The notes beneath the pieces are model-generated. The model had not been told where the DNA came from and did not search any database. It saw only the letters and a program-made list of their open reading frames with translations. Source: JALOOB01 sp040766655 (lineage in GTDB: Bacteria; Chloroflexota; Anaerolineae; CG2-30-64-16). Taken from it: a stretch of DNA of 64,000 bases. A program made the translations under genes and the position numbers. This document shows positions 23,048 through 32,177 of this stretch, one piece after another. The stretch lies in contig JAXGQB010000006.1 in NCBI GenBank assembly GCA_040766655.1, positions 248,001 to 312,000 on the forward strand, given 5' to 3'. Positions within the stretch are counted from its first letter, which is position 1. Every line of letters starts with the position of its first letter.

Positions 23048-23401
23048 GATGTTTCTCCCTTTCGTTTGGTCTTCCGCCTACGATAGAGACCTGGGACCCA
23101 GGCGGCGCACCGCCAGCCACAGTGGATGGTGATGACGCGGCGTCCCCGGGGCACGGCCAGTCGAATCGCAGGCGTGTATACTTGGGCCAATGGCCCGACC
23201 TCGGAGTATAACACAGGCGAGGAACGAGCGCCAACTTTGGGGGCCTGTCAGTCAGGGCGAAATCCTGTTGCGGCCAGCGGCCTGAGGAACGCGAAGCCGG
23301 ACGGCCGGCTGCTGGGAACGATCGGCGGGGAAGAGGCGATAGTTTCTCCTGCGGGCGGCGGTGGTGGTATACTCGAGCCAACTTCTGCCTGAGGAGAGAC
23401 A
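23048..23401. promoter_or_regulatory. divergent promoter region of rpsB and the Trm112-like gene
   Basis: For rpsB (minus strand), TTGGCG at 23234-23229 and TATACT at 23210-23205 lie 18 bp apart, with a TGT extension before the -10 box. The resulting leader is about 150 nt and contains GGGCCATTGGCCC, a small hairpin. For the plus-strand gene, an extended -10 (TGGTATACT) lies at about 23366-23374, ahead of a GAGGAG ribosome site; no clear -35 box is seen. Confidence 0.6.
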
Positions 23402-23644
23402 GTGATCCCACAAGATCTGCTCGAAATCCTGCGCTGCCCGCACTGCGTGGCAGGCGACACCCGCGCGCCGGGGGATGACCCCGGCCGCCTGGCGCTCCAC
23501 GAAGGGAAATGGCTGATCTGCCAGGAGCCGGGCTGTGGGCGCAAGTACCCCATCATCGACGACATTCCGCACCTGCTGATCGAGAGCGGCACGCCGTGGA
23601 TGAACACCCCGGCCGAGAAGTTGCCGGAGCCAAGCGCAGCCTAA
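23402..23644 (+). CDS. Trm112-like zinc-ribbon protein (UPF0434 family)
   Basis: A small 80-aa protein starting with GTG (GGAG six bases upstream). It carries LLEILRCPHC at the start, a second Cys pair in LICQEPGCGRKYPI and the family end YPIIDDIPHLL. The two pairs (CPHC and CQEPGC) should bind one zinc ion. Bacterial relatives are uncharacterised; the eukaryotic/archaeal homologue Trm112 activates methyltransferases. The insert after CPHC (VAGDTRAPGDDPGR) is longer than usual. It is convergent with rnz. Confidence 0.85.
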   Translation: MIPQDLLEILRCPHCVAGDTRAPGDDPGRLALHEGKWLICQEPGCGRKYPIIDDIPHLLIESGTPWMNTPAEKLPEPSAA

Positions 23645-23650
23645 CGACGA

Positions 23651-24622
23651 TCAGGGCATGGCTGGTGCGGTCCGGACCCGATCGCGCACGTCCACCCGCT
23701 CCAGCGGCTTCTGCTTGACGAGGCGGAACAGGTCGAAGTCGCGCGCGACCGACGAGTTCGGGAAGACCGAGGCGGCTTCGTCGAGGATTTGTTTGCTGTT
23801 GTAGCGTCGCGAGATGTGGTGGAGCACCAGGTTACGGGCTCCTGCCTCGTGCGCCAGCCAGGCTGACTGTTTCGCGGTCAGGTGGCCGAACGCGTCCGCG
23901 ACCTCTCGTTCAGCCTCCACGTAGGTCGACTCGATCGCCAACAGATCGGCCCCCGCCGCATGTTCCACCAGGTTGTCCACCCGGCCCGCGTCACCGATGA
24001 ATACCAGCTTGATCCCCGGGATTTCCTCGCCCAGCACTTCGTCCGGCTGCACGATCCGGCCGTCTGGCAGCGTGACGGCCTGGCCTGAGACCAAGTCGCG
24101 CCGGATCGGCCCCATGGGCACGCCCAAAGCGGCCGCCTTTTCCGGCAGGAACGGCCGCCGCGCCTTCTCCTCGAAGCTGTAGCCGAACGCCTCGGCCCGC
24201 CGGTGCTCCACCGGAAAGGCCACCACGCGCAGGATGTCGTCCTCCAGCAGCACGCCCCCATGCACCGGCCGGTAGCCGATGTTGACTCTCGCCTCCGCGG
24301 GGCCGAAGACCACACGCATCAACTCGCGCACCCGTCCCAGGGCCGCGGGCCCGCCGTGGATCACCATCTCCTCGATGGCCTCCCACCGGCCGAAGGTCGA
24401 CGCCAGTCCGCCCAGGCCCAGGATGTGATCCAGGTGCCCGTGCGTGAGCAACACCCGCTCCAGCCGCTTGAAGCCCAAGCCGCTGCGCAGGATCTGCCGC
24501 TGCGTGCCCTCCCCACAATCGATCAGGAAGCGGTACTCGCGGTGCAATAACATGGCGGCCGACAGGCCACGCTGCACGGACGGCGCTGAGGCCGAGGTGC
24601 CCAGGAAGATGAGTTCAAACAT
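23651..24622 (-). CDS. rnz: ribonuclease Z (tRNase Z)
   Basis: RNase Z removes 3' trailers from tRNA precursors. The 323-aa protein is a metallo-beta-lactamase with LIFLGTSASAPSVQRG at the start, the metal motif LLTHGHLDHILGL, VFIGDAGRV, an AxDLLAIESTY segment and the C-terminal LVLHHISRRY metal ligand. It suits this genome, as none of the four tRNAs here encodes CCA and each needs 3' processing before CCA addition. It is the last gene of the long minus-strand run starting near 35.6 kb. Confidence 0.95.
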   Translation of the reverse strand: MFELIFLGTSASAPSVQRGLSAAMLLHREYRFLIDCGEGTQRQILRSGLGFKRLERVLLTHGHLDHILGLGGLASTFGRWEAIEEMVIHGGPAALGRVRELMRVVFGPAEARVNIGYRPVHGGVLLEDDILRVVAFPVEHRRAEAFGYSFEEKARRPFLPEKAAALGVPMGPIRRDLVSGQAVTLPDGRIVQPDEVLGEEIPGIKLVFIGDAGRVDNLVEHAAGADLLAIESTYVEAEREVADAFGHLTAKQSAWLAHEAGARNLVLHHISRRYNSKQILDEAASVFPNSSVARDFDLFRLVKQKPLERVDVRDRVRTAPAMP

Positions 24623-25069
24623 TCATTTGCCACGCAGTTGCTTGATGCCGGCGCCGAACCACATGGCGCCAAAGATGAAGCTTAGCCCGCCCGCCAGCAA
24701 CGACCAAAACTCGGACCCCAGCCGGAAGAACCAGGCGCCGAGCAGGGCGCCCGCGGCCATGATGAACGTGCCGGCGGCCAGGGTCGTCATGCCGGGGGCC
24801 AGAAAACGCTCGCGCACGAGCGGCAGGCGGGCGCCCACCAGCCACCCGCTGATGAGCAGCGCGAGCAGTTGCCAGGCCAGCCAGCCCCATTCGCCCAGTG
24901 CCAGCCCGCGCTCGATGCCGAAGTAGAGGGGGACGCCGCCGACGAGCAGGCCCCACAGGACGGGAGCCAAGCGGCGGCCCGCGATCCCTGCGCCGGCTGC
25001 CGCGCCGCCCCACAGGTGGAAGAATGTCAGGAACCCGAAGACCAGCGCGGCATCAAACGAGTTGCTCAT
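24623..25069 (-). CDS. hypothetical membrane protein
   Basis: A 148-aa protein with four to five hydrophobic helices (about residues 8-27, 30-48, 55-73, 88-110 and 115-138) and few charged residues. I do not recognise a family. It ends directly before the rnz start and lies four bases after the VTT gene, so it is cotranscribed with both. Confidence 0.75.
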   Translation of the reverse strand: MSNSFDAALVFGFLTFFHLWGGAAAGAGIAGRRLAPVLWGLLVGGVPLYFGIERGLALGEWGWLAWQLLALLISGWLVGARLPLVRERFLAPGMTTLAAGTFIMAAGALLGAWFFRLGSEFWSLLAGGLSFIFGAMWFGAGIKQLRGK

Positions 25070-25073
25070 GGCA

Positions 25074-25694
25074 TCATCGCGTCAGCCATTGGGTGATCAG
25101 CGGTTCCAGAGCCTGCATCATGCCCGCGCCGGCCAGCGCAACGAGCGTGCCCTTGATGACCTTGCCCAACCACGCGGCGCCGAGGAACTGCCAGACCGGA
25201 ATGCGCATGGCGCCCGCGGCAAGTCCTGCCACATCGAAGATTGGATTGGGCACGAGGCTGAGCACGAAGATGACCCACAGCCCGTGTCTTGCCATCCAGC
25301 CGCGCACGCGCTCGTAGTTCGGATCGTCCTGCACCATGCCGCGGCCGCTGGCGCCCGCGATGTAGCCGGTCAGCTCGCCCAGCGTGGACCCGCTGCCCAC
25401 GGCGAGGCCGACCAGGTATGGATTCAGCGTTGCTCCCGCGGCGAGGGCCAGCGCCAGGCCGGGCGCGGGCAGGATCAGCGTGGCGCTGGCCAGCAGGTTC
25501 AGCAGGAAGAGGCCTGGGTAGCCGTAGGCGCCCAGACCCGCGAGCCGATCGCCCCACAGGACGATCAGCACCGATAGCACGATGATGAACAGGACCGCGA
25601 GAACCCGGATCAGCTTCAGGCGGGCCGGGGTCAACCGGGACCGGCTCGCCTGTTCGCGCGGAAGGGGATCCAGTGCGCGGTCCTGCTCCATCAT
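25074..25694 (-). CDS. VTT-domain (SNARE-associated/DedA-like) membrane protein
   Basis: The 206-aa protein has a charged N-terminus, about five helices and the VTT-domain pattern GSTLGELTGYIAGASGRG followed by FVLSLVPNPIFDVAGLAAGAMRIPVWQFLGAAWLGKVIKG. The PNPxxD segment and Gly-rich re-entrant region are typical. VTT proteins include DedA/YdjX members with lipid-scramblase or undecaprenyl-phosphate recycling roles, which would fit the envelope genes around it; the precise role is inferred. Confidence 0.85.
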   Translation of the reverse strand: MMEQDRALDPLPREQASRSRLTPARLKLIRVLAVLFIIVLSVLIVLWGDRLAGLGAYGYPGLFLLNLLASATLILPAPGLALALAAGATLNPYLVGLAVGSGSTLGELTGYIAGASGRGMVQDDPNYERVRGWMARHGLWVIFVLSLVPNPIFDVAGLAAGAMRIPVWQFLGAAWLGKVIKGTLVALAGAGMMQALEPLITQWLTR

Positions 25695-25695
25695 C

Positions 25696-26178
25696 TTACG
25701 ATTCGCTGATCGTCACAGAAAGCATCACATCGCCCTGCTCGATCTTGTTCACCACGTCCTGGCCCTTCGTCACCTGGCCGAACACGGAGTGCTTGCCGTC
25801 GAGCCACGGCGTGGGGACGTGCGTGATGAAGAACTGGCTGCCATTCGTGCCCGGTCCTGCATTTGCCATCGAGAGTACGCCCGGCTTGTCGTGCTTGAGC
25901 TTGGGATCGAACTCATCCTTGAAGGTGTAGCCCGGGCCGCCGCGGCCGGTGCCGGTGGGGTCGCCGCCCTGGATCATGAAGTCCTTGATGACCCGATGGA
26001 AGGTGACGCCGTCGTAGTAGCCGTCGCGCGCCAGCGCAACGAAGTTGTTGACTGTGCGTGGCGCCTCCGCGGCGTGCAGCTTCACTACGATCACGCCCCG
26101 ATTGGTTTCGATGGTGGCCTCGTACTTCTTGGCCGGATCTATCTGCGTTTCGAATGGTTTGCTATAACGGTTAGGCAT
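25696..26178 (-). CDS. cyclophilin-type peptidylprolyl isomerase, cytoplasmic
   Basis: A 160-aa single-domain cyclophilin with all key motifs: VTFHRVIKDFMIQGGDPTGTGRGGPGY (catalytic Arg in FHR), LSMANAGPGTNGSQFFIT and WLDGKHSVFG. No signal peptide is visible, in contrast to the two-domain lipoprotein encoded 12 bases upstream. Cyclophilins speed up proline isomerisation in protein folding. The tandem placement suggests duplication. Confidence 0.95.
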   Translation of the reverse strand: MPNRYSKPFETQIDPAKKYEATIETNRGVIVVKLHAAEAPRTVNNFVALARDGYYDGVTFHRVIKDFMIQGGDPTGTGRGGPGYTFKDEFDPKLKHDKPGVLSMANAGPGTNGSQFFITHVPTPWLDGKHSVFGQVTKGQDVVNKIEQGDVMLSVTISES

Positions 26179-26189
26179 GGGATCTCCAG

Positions 26190-27539
26190 TTATTTCTCCG
26201 TGACGGTAATGGTCTTGATCACGTCCTCGATCTGCAATGAATCTACCACGTCCATCCCCTCGACGACCTTCCCGAAGCTGTTAAAGTAGCCGGGATTGTC
26301 GGGCACGATGACGCGCCACACCATCACCTGGCTGCCGCTCGCCACGGGTTCGAACGTGACCGGGTCCGCGACTGCCCACATGCTCAGCGTGCCGGTGACG
26401 ATGTCGCTGGCGACGGCCGCGGGTTCCAGGGCGAAGGCATAGCCTGCATCGCTGTCCGGGCTCATCTCAGGAGAGCCGGTGACGAGATAGGCGCCCGGAT
26501 CGTTGAACGCGATCGGCATGCCGTCGTAGTAGCCCAGGTTGGCCAGCATCACGAAGTTGTTGACCGTCATCGGCGCGGCCTTGGCGTCCAGATCGATGAC
26601 GATGTCGCCCTTGTCGGTCGCGATGGTGGCCTGGTAGGTCTTGGCCACGTCGATCGTCATCTCGGGCGCCGTATTGTAGACGCCGGTGCGCTCGTTGAGC
26701 GGCAGCTGGGCAAGCGGCCGCCCTTCCGCCGCGGAAGGCGCGTAGGGCGTGGGGCTCGGCGTCGGCGTCGCAGTCGGGCCCGGCGTGGGGATGAGTGAGA
26801 CCATGCCGGTGGTCACGTCGATCCGTTCGATCTGGTCGCCCATCGCAATCTGGTCCACGACATCCATGCCCTCGATGACGAAGCCGAACACGCTGTACGC
26901 GCCGTCCAGGAAGTCGGTGTCGTCCAGGGTGATGTAGAACTGGCTGCCGCTCGAGCGGCGTTCCGGATTGATCTCGTCGCCCGTGCGGGCCCACGCCAGG
27001 GCGCCGCGCAGGTGCGAATGCAGGATCTCCGCGGGGATGGTGTAGCCCGGGCCGCCGTCACCTGCACCGAGCGGGTCGCCGCCCTGGATGACGAAGCCGG
27101 GCTCGACCCGGTGGAAGGTCAGGCCGTCGTAGAAGCCATTGAGCGCCAGGGTGACGAAGTTGTTCAGGCCTTCGGGCGTGTCCTGGTACAACTCGGCGAT
27201 GATGGTGCCCTTGTTAGTCACGATAGTGGCGGTGTAGATGGTATCGTCCTCGACGAACTTGGCGGCAGGGCCTGAGAACCGGTCATTGCGATCCTGCGGC
27301 GCGACGTCGGCCAGGGGCCGCTGGCCTTCGACCGGCGCGGGAACGACCGGCCGGTCGTCCGGGGCCGCGGCCGGTTCCACGGTCAGCGCCACGGCCTCGG
27401 TCGCGGGCGGAGCAGGCGTGGCCGGCGCGGGTGCAGCCGTCGGTTCAGCTGCGGGTGCGGACGGCACGGGGCTGCAGGCGGCGAGGCTGACGGTGAGTGC
27501 CAGCAAGAGAACTGTTCCCAACAACGTGTACTTCTTCAA
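26190..27539 (-). CDS. secreted lipoprotein with two cyclophilin domains, second one degenerate
   Basis: The start is taken as TTG 27539, preceded by AAGGAG at seven bases; the frame is open to 27617. The N-terminus KKYTLLGTVLLLALTVSLAAC has a lipobox (LAAC) and is followed by a Pro/Ala/Thr-rich linker. The first cyclophilin domain (about residues 100-250) is complete: LTFHRVEPGFVIQGGDPLG, SSGSQFYITLDD, LDGAYSVFG. A Pro/Thr linker leads to a second domain (about 300-449), where FHR is replaced by AFND and the QGGDP loop is lost. It keeps the fold (NNFVMLANLGYYDG, NSFGKVVEGMDVVDSL) but should be inactive. It likely helps folding outside the membrane. Confidence 0.92.
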   Translation of the reverse strand: MKKYTLLGTVLLLALTVSLAACSPVPSAPAAEPTAAPAPATPAPPATEAVALTVEPAAAPDDRPVVPAPVEGQRPLADVAPQDRNDRFSGPAAKFVEDDTIYTATIVTNKGTIIAELYQDTPEGLNNFVTLALNGFYDGLTFHRVEPGFVIQGGDPLGAGDGGPGYTIPAEILHSHLRGALAWARTGDEINPERRSSGSQFYITLDDTDFLDGAYSVFGFVIEGMDVVDQIAMGDQIERIDVTTGMVSLIPTPGPTATPTPSPTPYAPSAAEGRPLAQLPLNERTGVYNTAPEMTIDVAKTYQATIATDKGDIVIDLDAKAAPMTVNNFVMLANLGYYDGMPIAFNDPGAYLVTGSPEMSPDSDAGYAFALEPAAVASDIVTGTLSMWAVADPVTFEPVASGSQVMVWRVIVPDNPGYFNSFGKVVEGMDVVDSLQIEDVIKTITVTEK

Positions 27540-27555
27540 GATGCTCTCCTTTTCC

Positions 27556-28578
27556 TCACCCGGATTTTTCCGGTGAGGGTTGACTACGGTAAATGCGTTC
27601 CAGTTTCCAAATGCCATACAGGCCGGCCACCGCGATCACGATCCCCACGGCGTACCCTTCGAGGATGGTCGCCTCCGTGATGAACGTGGCGACGATGCCG
27701 GCCAGGAAGCCAACAATATAACACAGGAGCACGGCTTCGCGTGTGCTGTGCGTTACGCTTGCCAGACGATGGCTCAGATGATCCTTGCCCGGCGTGGTCA
27801 AGGGGTTGAGCCCGCGGCGGAGACGGGAGATGATCACCAGCGATGTGTCGAAGATCGGCACCGCGAGGACCATCACCGGCACCATCCACGTGACGAAGGG
27901 GGAATTGTCCGGAAACCGCAGCTTGATCGCCAGGGACGCCAGCGTGAAGCCGAGAAACAGGCTCCCCGTGTCTCCCATGAAGATCGATGCCGGGTTCAGG
28001 TTGTAGAACAGGAATCCCAGGCAGGCGCCGACCAGGGCGGCTGCCAACGCACCGACCAGGTACTGGCCGCTCATCAGGGCGAAGAGGAGGAAGAACAGCG
28101 CCGCGATGGCCGCGATCCCGCCGCTCAGCCCGTCCATGTTGTCCAGCAGGTTCATCGCATTGGTGATGCCGACCACCCAGATGAGCGTCGCGGCGATGTT
28201 GAGGACGTCCCAGGCGAACAGGCCGATTCGCACATCGGTGAGGGTGACGATGCCGGCCGCGACGAATTGGCCGCCCAGCTTGATCCACGGCGACAGCCCG
28301 CGACGATCGTCCCACAGGCCGAGGAACGACATCAGCGTGGCGCCCAGGAAGATGCCGGCGACCTGGTTGACGTAGAACCGATCGCCCAGCAGGACGAGCG
28401 CGACGATGACGGCCAGGTAGATGGCCAGCCCGCCCAGGAGGGGGGTCGGCACGCTGTGCACCTTGCGCGCGCTGGGCTTATCCACCATGCCGGTGCGCCG
28501 CGCCAGCCGCTGCACCAGGGGCGTTGCACCTACGGCCAGGATGAGCGCGCTCGTGAGGATCAGGACGTACGTGGTCAT
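27556..28578 (-). CDS. undecaprenyl-phosphate sugar-1-phosphate transferase (WecA/MraY family)
   Basis: The 340-aa, ten-helix protein carries the family motifs: KPSARKVHSVPTPLLGG, LGLWDDRRGLSP (DD motif), NAMNLLDNMDGLSGG, FMGDTGSLFLGF and the HxxHR-like KDHLSHRL. Such enzymes load GlcNAc-1-P or a related sugar phosphate on undecaprenyl phosphate and so start polysaccharide or teichoic-type chains. WecA/TagO type is favoured over MraY because of its setting beside an O-antigen ligase and glycosyltransferases, not murein genes. It overlaps the large ligase gene by four bases. Confidence 0.92.
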   Translation of the reverse strand: MTTYVLILTSALILAVGATPLVQRLARRTGMVDKPSARKVHSVPTPLLGGLAIYLAVIVALVLLGDRFYVNQVAGIFLGATLMSFLGLWDDRRGLSPWIKLGGQFVAAGIVTLTDVRIGLFAWDVLNIAATLIWVVGITNAMNLLDNMDGLSGGIAAIAALFFLLFALMSGQYLVGALAAALVGACLGFLFYNLNPASIFMGDTGSLFLGFTLASLAIKLRFPDNSPFVTWMVPVMVLAVPIFDTSLVIISRLRRGLNPLTTPGKDHLSHRLASVTHSTREAVLLCYIVGFLAGIVATFITEATILEGYAVGIVIAVAGLYGIWKLERIYRSQPSPEKSG

Positions 28579-31500
28579 GGTGAGATCGAATTCCGCAGGT
28601 CGGCGATCAGCGTCTCCAGCAGCTCGACGTCCGATTCGGATGCGTAGGTCATCGCCTGTTCGGCTGCCTTCAGGGCCTCCGTGAACTGGCCGGTCTCGCG
28701 CAGCACCAGGGCCAGGTTGCGGTAGGCCACGTAGAGTTGCTGCTCCTGGGACAAAAGCTGTCGTTCGACCGTAACGCGGCGAGCGGTAGCGCTGGAAGGA
28801 AGGCTCCCGTAGCCGCCCGCGGCCTCCACCTCCGCGTTGAGCTGGTCGAATTGGGCCCTCGTGGCGTCGAGTGCGTCATGGCTGATCTCGATGATGCGCC
28901 GGAACGCATCGATCGACGCCCCGGCGTCGCCTCCCTCTGCGCCGGCAACGCCGAGCGCGCTCAGGACGGCCAGGTTCTTCGGCGAGATGGCGGCGGCCTG
29001 CTTGTAGGCGTCCAGCGCGGCCGGCATGTCGTCGCCCGCCGCAAGCACGTCGCCCAGCAGCACGTAGGTCGGGTAGTAACGATCGTCGACGGCCAACGAG
29101 CTTTCGAGCGTCGCGAGCGCGCCGGCCAGGTCGCCCTGGATGCTCTGCACGGTCGCCAGCTCGTTCCAGAGGCCGGCGTTGTTGGGGCTCAGTGCGAGGG
29201 CCTGCTGGTAGTAATCTAGGGAGCGGAGCAGGCGGGCCTGATTCACGGCCTCGGGCTGCGTCTCCAGGATCTCCCTGAGGCGGGCCGGGTCGGCCGCCTC
29301 AGCTGCGGTCGCCGCGCCCGCGAAGGCCCACGAGCGGTGCAGCCGCGCCAGGTTGGCCGAGTGATCGGTGTTCAGGGGGTTGAGCCGTTGTGCGCCGACC
29401 AGGACGGCGTGCGCTGCACGCAGGATGTCCTCCTGCGCGCCCGATTGGGTGGCGCGGTCCACCAGGCCGAGGAGCCCATCGGTGGGAATCTGGCTGACGT
29501 CTTCGGGCAGGATCGGGTTGCCCGCCGGCGCCTGGTCTGCCAGCTGCAGCAGCGCGCGGCCCAGGAAGAGGTAGTAGTAGTCCTCCTGCGGCTGCAGCCG
29601 CGCGGCCTCGCGGTAGAGGATCACCGACCCTTCCCACTGGCCGACTTCCTCGTAGCCGAGGCCCTGCTTGTAGTAGGTGTCGGCCTGGATGCTGCGCACG
29701 TTCAGCGTGGCGATCATCACCATCGCAAGTGCGCCCAGGATCAGCGCGGCGCTCATCGACGCCGGGCTGCGGCGCGCGAACGCGGCGGGCCACGCCCACC
29801 GGCCGGACAGCGCGATGGCGGCCGCCAGTCCGAGCAGCAGCAGCAGCACGACGAGATCGAAGAGCACGACGTGGCCGGCGATGTGGCGGAACACGGCGAG
29901 ACCCGTCAGGTCGCCGAACTCGGTGCGCGCTGCCTGCACGAGACCGAAGATGACGAACACCGCGGCCGCAAGTCCTACGTACAGGGCGATCCCGCCCAAC
30001 ACCGACGTGCGGGGAGCGCCCTCCTCGCGTGACTCGTCGATCGCGGTCAGCGCGCCGATCAGCCAGGTGAAGAGGACCAGCACGAGGAGCATCGGCGAGA
30101 ACACCGTCCCGAACCCCTCCGGCCGGACTGTGAAGGCCTTCCAGAAGATGTCGAAAGCGCCGGTGGCGCCGAACTGGTTGACGACGAAGTTCCAGGCCAG
30201 GACGGCCGAAATCGTTGCCATCACGAACGCATAGGGCAGCAGGGCGGTCAGGCCCCGCGGTCGCCCGGGTGCTGCCTGGCGCGCGGGCGCGGGGGCGGAC
30301 CTTCTTGCTGCTTCCTTGCCCTTCCCCTTCTGGCTGCCGCCCTTGGCGCCGCGCCTCGCGGGGGCGACAGCAGCAGCGACGGCGGGTGCGGCAGCAGCGG
30401 CGACAGGCGCAGGTTCCGCATCTTCCCGCACCCAGCCCAGGCCGACTGCAACCAGGGCGCCCGCCAGGACCCAGAAATGCGTCAGGGTGGCGACGATCGC
30501 GATGCCGAAGTGCACCTCCACGAAGTGCGCCACCAGCGCGGACAGGATGGCCAGGATGAGCAGCTGGTTGCCGCGGCCGTGGACCGCGGCGGGGGCCGGG
30601 TCGTCGCGCTCGGGATGCACGGACAGCAGGTCGATGGTCACGTAGACGATGAGGCCCACGATGAGCCCTGCGGGCAGGCCGATGCCCGCCAGGCGCAGGC
30701 TGCCGTCGAAGGTCAGCGGCAGGAGGATGCCTGCCAGCCCGCCCGCGGCGAGCGCGATGATGAAGGTGTTGCGGGCCCGCCGGCTGCGGATGAGGCCCAG
30801 CCAGCGCAACGCGTGGTAGAAGATGCTGGCGAAGAGGAAGATCTGCGCGGCGAATTGGAGCAGGCCCCCGCGCGCCAGCGTGTCGAATGTCTCGTTGTGC
30901 GATCGATCGGGCGACGCGTTGCGCGATTCGAGCCGGCCGAGCTCGGGCGGGTAGAAGCGGTTGAAGGCGACCCACAGGGATTCGGGCCCGTAGCCCACCA
31001 GCGGCCGGATCACGGTGAAGGGATCGGATCTGCCGTCCGGCGAACGCAGGGGCTCGGTCGACGACATCATGTCGAGCACGCCCTCCCAGATCAGCACGCG
31101 GACCGCGTTCGTGCCCTCGCTCAGGCTGAAGAGGGTGCAGGTTCTCCCGACGTAGCGCACGTTGCAGAGGCCCCCCAGTGGGCCGTTCGGCACGTTGAGG
31201 ACGACGAGGAGGGCGATGCCGGCAATGCTCAGGCCGACCAGCGTGAGCCAGGCCGCGTGTACGCGTGCACGCAGTGCGCGCAGGATGGCAGGGCCGCGGC
31301 CCGCATCCCCGCCCGGCCGCGCCAGCAGCAACAGCCCGAGCATCAGAAACACGTACAAGCCCGCGGCCAGCCCGAGCTGGGGCCCCCGGCTCTGGGTGAA
31401 GACGATCGCGGTGATCTGCACGCCGAGAACGAACAGGTAGGCGCCGGCAGACAGCACCCCGGTGACACTGCTCCCCTGCTCCGACCGGATCAGCCGCGCG

Positions 31501-32120
31501 AAACTCCTGAACAGGCGCTCCAGGGTCAGAAAGACGGCCATGATCAGGTAGGCCGCGACGAAGATGGCGTTGCCCATGTTCGCGGCCACCCGCTCGACGA
31601 CATCGCCGCCCCAGGGCAGCGGGTCGAGCCCGGCATTCTGGATGATGCCGTAGATGGCGATGGGCAGGGAGGTGATGGTGATCGTGTGGACCAGGCGCCG
31701 GACCTGGCCCTGCGACCGGAGGTGCGTCAGCACTGCGCCGAAGAGCACGATGTAGCTGAGGAACGTCCAGGCGCCCTGCAGGCGCACGTACGAGCCCAGG
31801 AGGCTGATGCGCGGCACGACGGAGAGCGCGGTGCTGATCAGGTAGGTCAGCAGCAGGATCAGCGCGGGCGCCACGAGCGGCGTGCGCCGGAGGTGATCCC
31901 ACAGGGAGGGCCCGCCGGGTTCCCTGCGCCCTACGCCATCGATCAGTTGCACCAGCCAGGCCACGCCGACGAGGAGCGCGATGGAGCGAACGAGGTGGAT
32001 CTTATCGGGCTCGAAGACGCGGCTCGAGTAGGTATTGAAGAAGAGAGGCGCCAAAACCAGCGCGGCTAACCAGCCGGCTTCGATGATGGCGTCGCAACTC
32101 CGGCTGAGTTTGGTCTGCAT
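28575..32120 (-). CDS. giant O-antigen ligase/Wzy-like membrane protein with TPR tail
   Basis: Starting at ATG 32120 (AAGGGA upstream) it has about 1181 aa. The first half holds about 12 helices and a large loop with YGPESLWVAFNRFYPPELG and NASPDRSHNETFDTLARGGLLQF, the Wzy_C/O-antigen ligase signature (the SHNxxF...GG pattern). An Ala/Lys/Arg-rich linker (about residues 575-630) leads to more helices and then a C-terminal domain with at least four TPR repeats (YYQQALALSPNNAGLWNELATV; YYPTYVLLGDVLAAGDDMPAALDAYKQAAAISPK). It probably polymerises or ligates the lipid-linked glycan made by neighbours. Fusion of ligase with TPRs is known from Chloroflexota and Planctomycetes. Confidence 0.88.
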   Translation of the reverse strand: MQTKLSRSCDAIIEAGWLAALVLAPLFFNTYSSRVFEPDKIHLVRSIALLVGVAWLVQLIDGVGRREPGGPSLWDHLRRTPLVAPALILLLTYLISTALSVVPRISLLGSYVRLQGAWTFLSYIVLFGAVLTHLRSQGQVRRLVHTITITSLPIAIYGIIQNAGLDPLPWGGDVVERVAANMGNAIFVAAYLIMAVFLTLERLFRSFARLIRSEQGSSVTGVLSAGAYLFVLGVQITAIVFTQSRGPQLGLAAGLYVFLMLGLLLLARPGGDAGRGPAILRALRARVHAAWLTLVGLSIAGIALLVVLNVPNGPLGGLCNVRYVGRTCTLFSLSEGTNAVRVLIWEGVLDMMSSTEPLRSPDGRSDPFTVIRPLVGYGPESLWVAFNRFYPPELGRLESRNASPDRSHNETFDTLARGGLLQFAAQIFLFASIFYHALRWLGLIRSRRARNTFIIALAAGGLAGILLPLTFDGSLRLAGIGLPAGLIVGLIVYVTIDLLSVHPERDDPAPAAVHGRGNQLLILAILSALVAHFVEVHFGIAIVATLTHFWVLAGALVAVGLGWVREDAEPAPVAAAAAPAVAAAVAPARRGAKGGSQKGKGKEAARRSAPAPARQAAPGRPRGLTALLPYAFVMATISAVLAWNFVVNQFGATGAFDIFWKAFTVRPEGFGTVFSPMLLVLVLFTWLIGALTAIDESREEGAPRTSVLGGIALYVGLAAAVFVIFGLVQAARTEFGDLTGLAVFRHIAGHVVLFDLVVLLLLLGLAAAIALSGRWAWPAAFARRSPASMSAALILGALAMVMIATLNVRSIQADTYYKQGLGYEEVGQWEGSVILYREAARLQPQEDYYYLFLGRALLQLADQAPAGNPILPEDVSQIPTDGLLGLVDRATQSGAQEDILRAAHAVLVGAQRLNPLNTDHSANLARLHRSWAFAGAATAAEAADPARLREILETQPEAVNQARLLRSLDYYQQALALSPNNAGLWNELATVQSIQGDLAGALATLESSLAVDDRYYPTYVLLGDVLAAGDDMPAALDAYKQAAAISPKNLAVLSALGVAGAEGGDAGASIDAFRRIIEISHDALDATRAQFDQLNAEVEAAGGYGSLPSSATARRVTVERQLLSQEQQLYVAYRNLALVLRETGQFTEALKAAEQAMTYASESDVELLETLIADLRNSISP

Positions 32121-32177
32121 TGTGTCCCTTGCACCCGGCGAACGAACGTCGTACCATTCTACCACGCCGGGCCGCAG

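Noticed and set aside
30477..32069. Plus-strand open frame of 530 codons opposite the O-antigen ligase
   Set aside because: Composition is that of an antisense shadow (Gln/Asp/Glu/Arg/Gly-rich), and the minus strand shows clear helices and TPRs.
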